Assembly (NCBI GenBank): GCA_002794705.1
Contig: PGTK01000003.1
Span: forward strand, 218,902-282,901
Reading direction: 5' to 3'
DNA length: 64,000 nucleotides
Source: Candidatus Thermofonsia Clade 1 bacterium
Lineage (GTDB): Bacteria; Chloroflexota; Anaerolineae; Aggregatilineales; UBA2796
Shown here one piece after another: positions 59,490-64,000 of this stretch. A program made the position numbers and the translations under genes. Under the pieces are notes generated by a model. That model saw nothing but the letters and a program-made list of their open reading frames with translations. It was not told where the DNA came from and did not search any database. Positions within the stretch are counted from its first letter, which is position 1. Each line of letters opens with the position of its first letter.

Positions 59490-60797
59490 ATGCACCAAGC
59501 CCAGACGTTGCTCGCCTCAGCTGTTGCGCCGTTCGGTGCAATGCTCAGCGAGGCACAGATTCGCGCTACGCTAGAAAGGGCGCTCAGCGGACGCTTCAAA
59601 GGTGCGCGCTTGCTGATTTTGATGCCCGATCACACGCGCACTTTGCCCTTGCCACTCCTTTTCCGCCTCCTGACCGATATCCTGCATGATGCAAAGGCAC
59701 TTGACTTCATGGTCGCGCTTGGCACGCACCCGCCTCTGAGCGAGGCGGCGCTTTGCCGCTTGGTGGGCATTACGCCTGAGGAGCGGCAAGCGCGCTACGC
59801 CCATATCGGCTTGCTCAACCACGCTTGGGACGATCCGAGCGCGCTTGTCCCGCTTGGTGTAATTGAACGTGCGCAGGTGCAGGCGATCAGCGGTGAGGCA
59901 TGGCATGAGTCGCTAGGCGGCGATGTGCCAATTCGGATCAATCGCGCTGCGCTCGCCTACGATCACATCCTGATCCTCTCGCCCGTCTTTCCGCATGAGG
60001 TGATCGGCTTCAGCGGCGGCGCAAAGTACCTCTTTCCCGGTATCAGCGGCGCGGAGATCATCAACGTCTCGCACTGGCTAGGCGCGCTGCTGACCGTGCG
60101 GCGCGTGATCGGAGTCAAGTGGACGCCCGTGCGCACCTTGATCCATGCCGCTGCCGCGCTCCTGCCCACACCTGTGAGCCTGATCAGCATGACCGTTGAA
60201 GGTGAGGGACTCTCTAGCCTGTTCATCGGCGATCACATAACAGCATGGGAGGCGGCTGCCGATCAATCGGCGCAGCGGCATATCACGTGGCTCGATCAGC
60301 CTGTGCAGCGCGTCCTTTCGGCAGCGCCGCCGATGTACGATGAGCTGTGGGTCGCCTCAAAGGCGATGTACAAGCTCGATCCTGCTGTGGCAGATGGCGG
60401 TGAGATCATCATCTACGCGCCGCATCTGAGCGTGGTGAGCCATGTACATGGCTCGTACATTTATGAAGTCGGCTACCACATCCGCGATTACATTCTGCGG
60501 CACTGGGAGCGTCTGAAGCACATTCCGCTGGGCGTGCTTGCGCACAGCACACACGTGAAGGGCGATGGCGCCATGCAAGGCGAAGTTGAGCAGCCGCGCA
60601 TTCGCGTCGCGCTTGCCACGCAAATCAGCGCAGCGGACTGCGAACAGCTCAATCTAGGCTACTATGATTATCGCAGCCTCGATCCGTCGGCGTGGCAGGG
60701 ACGCGAGGCAGGGGGCATTCTGTATGTGCCGAAGGCGGGCGAACGGCTCTACCGCGTCCGCACACAAAGTGAGGCTGATCGTGGCGTTGCATCCTGA
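59490..60797 (+). CDS. LarA-family (DUF2088) nickel-pincer racemase/epimerase
   Basis: A 435-residue member of the lactate racemase family, which uses the nickel-pincer nucleotide to move a hydride at the alpha-carbon of 2-hydroxy acids. Catalytic features are intact: DHTR at 47-50, His80 in ALGTHPPLSE, His169 in SPVFPHEVIGF and Lys179 in GGAKYLFPGISG. I chose the ATG at 59490, with GGGAG 6 bases upstream. It overlaps the uxaC start by 17 bases. Cofactor genes larB, larC and larE are not in the window. The neighbours point to a sugar acid rather than lactate as substrate; gluconate C2 epimerisation is a candidate, by inference. Confidence 0.88.
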   Translation: MHQAQTLLASAVAPFGAMLSEAQIRATLERALSGRFKGARLLILMPDHTRTLPLPLLFRLLTDILHDAKALDFMVALGTHPPLSEAALCRLVGITPEERQARYAHIGLLNHAWDDPSALVPLGVIERAQVQAISGEAWHESLGGDVPIRINRAALAYDHILILSPVFPHEVIGFSGGAKYLFPGISGAEIINVSHWLGALLTVRRVIGVKWTPVRTLIHAAAALLPTPVSLISMTVEGEGLSSLFIGDHITAWEAAADQSAQRHITWLDQPVQRVLSAAPPMYDELWVASKAMYKLDPAVADGGEIIIYAPHLSVVSHVHGSYIYEVGYHIRDYILRHWERLKHIPLGVLAHSTHVKGDGAMQGEVEQPRIRVALATQISAADCEQLNLGYYDYRSLDPSAWQGREAGGILYVPKAGERLYRVRTQSEADRGVAS

Positions 60798-62187
60798 CCG
60801 CTTTTTCAGCCCGGAGCCATCTCAGCGCGGCGTAGCGCGCCAATTGTACGCTCACATCGCCACTTTGCCGCTTGTGTGTCCGCATGGGCATGTCGATCCG
60901 CGCCTGTTTGCCACGCCACACTACCAGTTTGAGTCGCCTTTGGCGCTGATCGTGCTGCCCGATCACTATTTGCTGCGGATGCTCTATTCGCAGGGCGTGG
61001 CGCTGGAGTCGCTGGGCGTGCCAACGCTGGACGGATCGCCGTATGAGCGCGATCCGCGCCGCGCTTGGCGGCGCTTTGCAGAGCATTTCTACCTGTTTCG
61101 CGGCACGCCAAGTGGCATCTGGCTGAACTACGTCTTTGAGGCGGTCTTCGGCATTCAAGCGCGCCTGAGCGCTGAAACAGCCGACTTGTTCTACGACCAG
61201 ATCGCAGCGCGCCTCTCGCAGCCCGACTTCCAGCCGCGTCACTTGTATGAGCGCTTCAAGATCGAGGTGCTGTGTACCACTGACGCGGCGACCGATACGC
61301 TTGAACATCACAAGGCGATCCGAGAGTCGGGCTGGGGCGGGCGCATTCTGCCGACTTTCCGTCCTGACAGCGTCATCAACCTCGACTCGGCTGATTGGCG
61401 CGCCAACATCGAGGCGCTCAGTGCCTGTTCGGGCGTGTACATCCATGACTATCGCACTTTCGTACAGGCGTTGGAGGCGCGGCGCGCCTTTTTCCGCGCT
61501 ATGGACGCTGTGGCAAGCGATCACGGCGCAGCATCGCCCTACACAGAGCGTCTGAGCCGCGATGAGGCGAATTTCATCTTTCAACGCGCCTTGCGCGGCA
61601 CAGTCACTACTGATGAGGCGCGGCGCTTCACGGGACACATGCTGATCGAATCGGCGCGCATGAGCGCTGAAGACGGTTTGGTCATGCAGCTGCACGTCGG
61701 GTCACTGCGCGACCACAATCCTGTGCTGCTGCGGCGCTTCGGGCGCGACAAAGGCGCGGACATCCCGCAAGTGGCGGAGTTCACGCGCAACCTGAAGCCA
61801 TTGCTGGATGCCTTCGGCAACGATCCGCGTCTGACTCTGATCATCTTCACGCTAGACGAGGCAACCTATGCCCGCGAGTTAGCGCCCCTCGCAGGACACT
61901 ATCCCGCGCTGCGGCTAGGCGCGCCGTGGTGGTTCCACGATAGTCTGAACGGCATGGCGCGCTACTTCGATCAGGTCATGGAGACGTGCGGAATCTACAA
62001 CACGGCGGGCTTCAACGATGACACGCGGGCATTCCTCTCGATCCCTGCCCGCCACGATCTGTGGCGGCGCGCCGCCTGCAATTGGTTAGCAGGTCTGGTG
62101 GTGCGCGGCATTGTAGATGAGACAGAAGCTGCAGAGATGGCAGTTGAGCTGGCAGTTGGCTTGGCACGGCGCGCCTACAGGCTATGA
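60781..62187 (+). CDS. uxaC: Glucuronate isomerase (uronate isomerase)
   Basis: A 468-residue amidohydrolase-fold isomerase converting glucuronate to fructuronate and galacturonate to tagaturonate. Family features are PHGHVDPRLF (metal-binding His pair), FKIEVLCTTDAATDTLEHH, ILPTFRPDS, LHVGSLRDHNP, PWWFHDSLNGM and the C-terminal GFNDDTRAFLSIPARHDLWRR. The GTG at 60781 gives the normal family length and has GTGAGG 6 bases upstream, inside the LarA-like gene. The frame can be read further upstream but that is spurious. It overlaps the kinase gene by ATGA. The operon has no obvious uxuB or uxuA. Confidence 0.93.
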   Translation: MALHPDRFFSPEPSQRGVARQLYAHIATLPLVCPHGHVDPRLFATPHYQFESPLALIVLPDHYLLRMLYSQGVALESLGVPTLDGSPYERDPRRAWRRFAEHFYLFRGTPSGIWLNYVFEAVFGIQARLSAETADLFYDQIAARLSQPDFQPRHLYERFKIEVLCTTDAATDTLEHHKAIRESGWGGRILPTFRPDSVINLDSADWRANIEALSACSGVYIHDYRTFVQALEARRAFFRAMDAVASDHGAASPYTERLSRDEANFIFQRALRGTVTTDEARRFTGHMLIESARMSAEDGLVMQLHVGSLRDHNPVLLRRFGRDKGADIPQVAEFTRNLKPLLDAFGNDPRLTLIIFTLDEATYARELAPLAGHYPALRLGAPWWFHDSLNGMARYFDQVMETCGIYNTAGFNDDTRAFLSIPARHDLWRRAACNWLAGLVVRGIVDETEAAEMAVELAVGLARRAYRL

Positions 62188-63635
62188 AGCACATCCTCGC
62201 CATTGACGTGGGCAGCTCATCAGCGCGCCTGATCGTCTATCGCTACGCTGAGAGCAGTCTGAAGGCGCTCTTCGCGCTGAGCGCGCCTATCGCCTTCCAC
62301 ACGGACTCAAGCGGCGCCTCAGAGATAGCGGCTGAGTCCTTGCGCGCCGTGATTGAGCGCCTGCTGGACTCGCTATGCAGCCGACCCGATCTGCCTAGCC
62401 TAAACGCCGTCTGCATGGCGACCTTTGTCGGCAATTTGCTAGGCGTAGATGAGAGCGGGCGTCCGCTCACGCCGATCTACACCTATGCCGATACGCGCTG
62501 CGCGCCACAGGTCGAGATGCTGCGCGCTGAGCTGGGCGAGGCGGGCTTGCGCGAGTCGCACAGGCGCGTCGGCTGCATGTTGCATACCGCCTATCACGCG
62601 CCCAAGCTGCTCTGGCTGCATGAGCGCGGCGTGCGCGCAGCCAGCTGGACAGATTTCGCCACCTACCTCTATCGGGCGTGGTTCGGGCGCGCCGATGTGC
62701 CGTGCAGCTACTCGGTCGCCTCATGGAGCGGCATTTTCAACGGCGTGACGTTCAGCTGGGACGCGCCATGGCTGGATCGACTCGGCATACGCGCCGATCA
62801 ATTGCCGCCATTAGCCGATTACAGCGCAGCGCAGCGCGGTCTGTCACCTGAGTATGCCGCACGCTGGCAGGCACTACGCGACATACCATTCTTCCTCGCA
62901 GTGGGCGACGGCGCAGCAGCGAACATCGGCTCCGGTGCAGCGGCGCACGGCGAAACTGCACTAACTATCGGCACAACAGCGGCAATTCGCACCATCTCAA
63001 CCGAAAGCGCACCTGACTTGCCCTTCGGCGCGTGGCGCTACCGCGTAGATGGGCAACGTCACTTGATCGGCGGCGCGACCAGCGAGGGCGGCAACATCTT
63101 CCAATGGGTGCGCGAGCAATTTCGCCTACCTGAGACAAACGCGCTTGAGCAGGCGCTGCTTGAGCGCGCTCCCGATGCACACGGACTGACCTTCCTGCCC
63201 ATGCTGGGCGGCGAACGTGCGCCAAACTGGAATCCGAGCGCGCTAGGCACGCTGCACGGCATACGGCTCAGCACCACAGGCATAGATGTGCTGCGGGCGG
63301 CACTGGAGGGCGTGGCGCTGCGCCTAGCGGCAATTGCACGCCTGCTTGGGCTATCCGAATCGCCGATTTGGGCAGGCGGCGGCGCCCTGCACAGCTCACG
63401 GGCATGGGCGCAACTCATGGCAGACGCGCTGAACGCTCCGCTCCGCCTCGTTGCCGAAAATGAGCCGACGGCACGCGGCGCGGCACTCATGGCGCTTGCC
63501 GCGCTAGGCGAAATCGCCCTAACCGACCTACCGCCACAAATCGAGGCAACAATTGTGCCGCGCCCAGAGGGCGTACGCGCCCTGCAGGTCGCTCTCAAGC
63601 GGCACGAAGCGCTCTATCAAGCGCTCTACGGCTAG
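62184..63635 (+). CDS. FGGY-family carbohydrate kinase, gluconokinase-like
   Basis: A 483-residue sugar kinase of the FGGY family. The N-terminal ATPase half has ILAIDVGSSSARLIVY and TYADTRC. The central substrate region has SYSVASWSGIFNG. The C-terminal half has FFLAVGDGAAANIGSGAAAHGETALTIGTTAAIRT, IGGATSEGGNIFQW and the ATP-binding IWAGGGALHSSRAWAQLMADAL. The VGDGAxANIGSG and GGATSEGGN segments point to the gluconokinase subgroup; xylulokinase or rhamnulokinase are less likely. It starts within uxaC (ATGA overlap) and ends the operon. The predicted product with gluconate is 6-phosphogluconate. Confidence 0.87.
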   Translation: MKHILAIDVGSSSARLIVYRYAESSLKALFALSAPIAFHTDSSGASEIAAESLRAVIERLLDSLCSRPDLPSLNAVCMATFVGNLLGVDESGRPLTPIYTYADTRCAPQVEMLRAELGEAGLRESHRRVGCMLHTAYHAPKLLWLHERGVRAASWTDFATYLYRAWFGRADVPCSYSVASWSGIFNGVTFSWDAPWLDRLGIRADQLPPLADYSAAQRGLSPEYAARWQALRDIPFFLAVGDGAAANIGSGAAAHGETALTIGTTAAIRTISTESAPDLPFGAWRYRVDGQRHLIGGATSEGGNIFQWVREQFRLPETNALEQALLERAPDAHGLTFLPMLGGERAPNWNPSALGTLHGIRLSTTGIDVLRAALEGVALRLAAIARLLGLSESPIWAGGGALHSSRAWAQLMADALNAPLRLVAENEPTARGAALMALAALGEIALTDLPPQIEATIVPRPEGVRALQVALKRHEALYQALYG

Positions 63636-63636
63636 G

Positions 63637-63666
63637 AAAAACAAAAACAGCACAGCTCTGCCGTGC
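63637..63666 (-). terminator. Intrinsic terminator behind the tRNA genes
   Basis: The minus strand has a 7-bp stem, GCACGGC AGA GCTGTGC (63650-63666, one G-U pair), followed by TGTTTTTGTTTTT. It ends tRNA transcription and may block read-through into the antisense side of the kinase gene. Confidence 0.85.
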
Positions 63667-63692
63667 CGTGTTTGCAACTATGCATTTGGGCT

Positions 63693-63765
63693 TGGAGATG
63701 AGGGGACTCGAACCCCTGACTTCCTGCTTGCAAAGCAGGCGCTCTCCCAGCTGAGCTACATCCCC
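63693..63765 (-). tRNA. tRNA-Ala (anticodon TGC)
   Basis: A complete 73-base cloverleaf. The acceptor stem pairs GGGGATG with CATCTCC (one G-U pair) and has discriminator A. The D-arm has AGCTCAGCTGGGAGAGC, the anticodon loop TTTGCAA has TGC at 63730-63732, and the T-arm has GGTTCGAGTCC. CCA is not encoded. It lies 27 bases after tRNA-Ile. Confidence 0.97.
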
Positions 63766-63766
63766 T

Positions 63767-63790
63767 GAAAAAGCCGCACAAAGGCGGCTC
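63767..63790 (-). terminator. Terminator-like hairpin between the two tRNA genes
   Basis: In the 27-base spacer the minus strand has AGCCGC-N6-GCGGCT followed by TTTT. It looks like an intrinsic terminator, so tRNA-Ala may be reached by only part of the transcripts, or the hairpin may serve tRNA processing. Confidence 0.55.
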
Positions 63791-63792
63791 TA

Positions 63793-63866
63793 TGGGTCAG
63801 ACACGACTCGAACGTGTGACCTCTCGGTTATCAGCCGAGTGCTCTAACCAGCTGAGCTACTGACCC
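63793..63866 (-). tRNA. tRNA-Ile (anticodon GAT)
   Basis: A complete 74-base cloverleaf. The acceptor stem is GGGTCAG/CTGACCC with discriminator A. The D-arm has AGCTCAGCTGGTTAGAGC, the anticodon loop CTGATAA has GAT at 63830-63832, and the T-arm has CGTTCGAGTCG. CCA is not encoded. Ile(GAT)-Ala(TGC) is the order usual in 16S-23S spacers. Confidence 0.97.
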
Positions 63867-64000
63867 GTTCGCTCAAGGTCTCGGTAAGCGCTCGGCGCTT
63901 GCCTTAACCGCTGAGTAGTGGTAAGAAACGAGCGTTGACGCACAGCGCGGGCAGTTCCGTCCTTGCGGACGCTCAACCAGCTTGCGGTGGCGCTTCAGGC
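63867..64000. other. Region upstream of the tRNA pair to window edge
   Basis: No gene is seen. A near-perfect 9-bp inverted repeat, GGTAAGCGC/GCGCTTGCC, lies at 63883-63903 and a small CGTCC-TTGC-GGACG hairpin near 63958-63971. The 3' end of 16S rRNA (the anti-Shine-Dalgarno CCTCC) is not present, so any 16S gene lies at least 135 bases away, outside the window. Confidence 0.6.

Noticed and set aside
60649..61695. 348-codon open frame antisense to uxaC and the LarA-like gene
   Set aside because: It covers two real genes on the opposite strand and shows no domain.
1..64000. CRISPR arrays, insertion sequences, prophage or attachment sites
   Set aside because: No regularly spaced repeats, transposase, integrase or phage structural motifs were seen in any frame.

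Overview
The window is about 59-60% GC bacterial chromosome, densely coded, with short operons on both strands. I see no insertion sequence, prophage, CRISPR array or complete rRNA gene. The gene content fits a Chloroflexota (Anaerolineae-like) bacterium: GAF-rich histidine kinases, a LysW-type lysine/ornithine hydrolase, a 2-oxoacid:ferredoxin oxidoreductase with a fused gamma-alpha chain, CdaA, GtrA and FGGY/UxaC sugar-acid genes. That placement is inference from gene content only.

Layout. 1-243: 5' part of upp (minus), cut by the window edge. 626-10979: a receiver/degenerate-GGDEF protein followed by a 3132-residue histidine kinase with 14 GAF domains. 11050-14979: rpoB standing alone, with its own strong promoter and neither rpoC nor rplL next to it. 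15308-19466: surface polysaccharide cluster (UDP-glucuronate decarboxylase-like enzyme, O-antigen ligase-like protein, GtrA, GT4 glycosyltransferase). 19463-25198 (minus): leuB, moaB, cdaA, a large TPR protein, argF. 25335-27598 (minus): DUF177, principal sigma factor and macro-domain protein behind a near-consensus promoter. 27749-33426 (minus): a GH31-family protein without its catalytic acids, and a two-component system preceded by a secreted duplicated-repeat protein. 33564-35749: AI-2E-type transporter and alpha/beta hydrolase. 35921-38570 (minus): four-gene carbamoyltransferase/DUF5989/small-membrane-protein cassette closed by a terminator. 38901-44860 (plus): HTH regulator, proline dehydrogenase, DUF3592, SDR, TPR protein, uvrC. 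44890-48556: PQQ-type sugar dehydrogenase, cNMP-binding histidine kinase, LysK-like hydrolase. 48607-52220 (minus): korB, korA and a GntR regulator with a palindromic operator. 52316-55119: NarL-type regulator, an FkbM methyltransferase interrupted by an in-frame TGA, a dual-specificity phosphatase and a hydrolase. 55321-57515: plant-like cystathionine gamma-synthase overlapping thrB. 57553-63635: obgE, nadD and a tight LarA / UxaC / gluconokinase-like cluster. 63693-63866 (minus): tRNA-Ala and tRNA-Ile.

The most interesting metabolic idea is the last protein cluster. A LarA-family racemase/epimerase, a glucuronate isomerase and a gluconokinase-like FGGY kinase overlap in one operon. They could form a route from glucuronate through fructuronate and mannonate, then C2 epimerisation to gluconate, to 6-phosphogluconate. 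The most interesting uncharacterised cassette is the carbamoyltransferase with three small membrane proteins. Other points: methionine synthesis probably from O-phosphohomoserine, a GH31 pseudoenzyme, a nonsense-interrupted FkbM gene, and an Ile-Ala tRNA pair with no 23S rRNA gene behind it.
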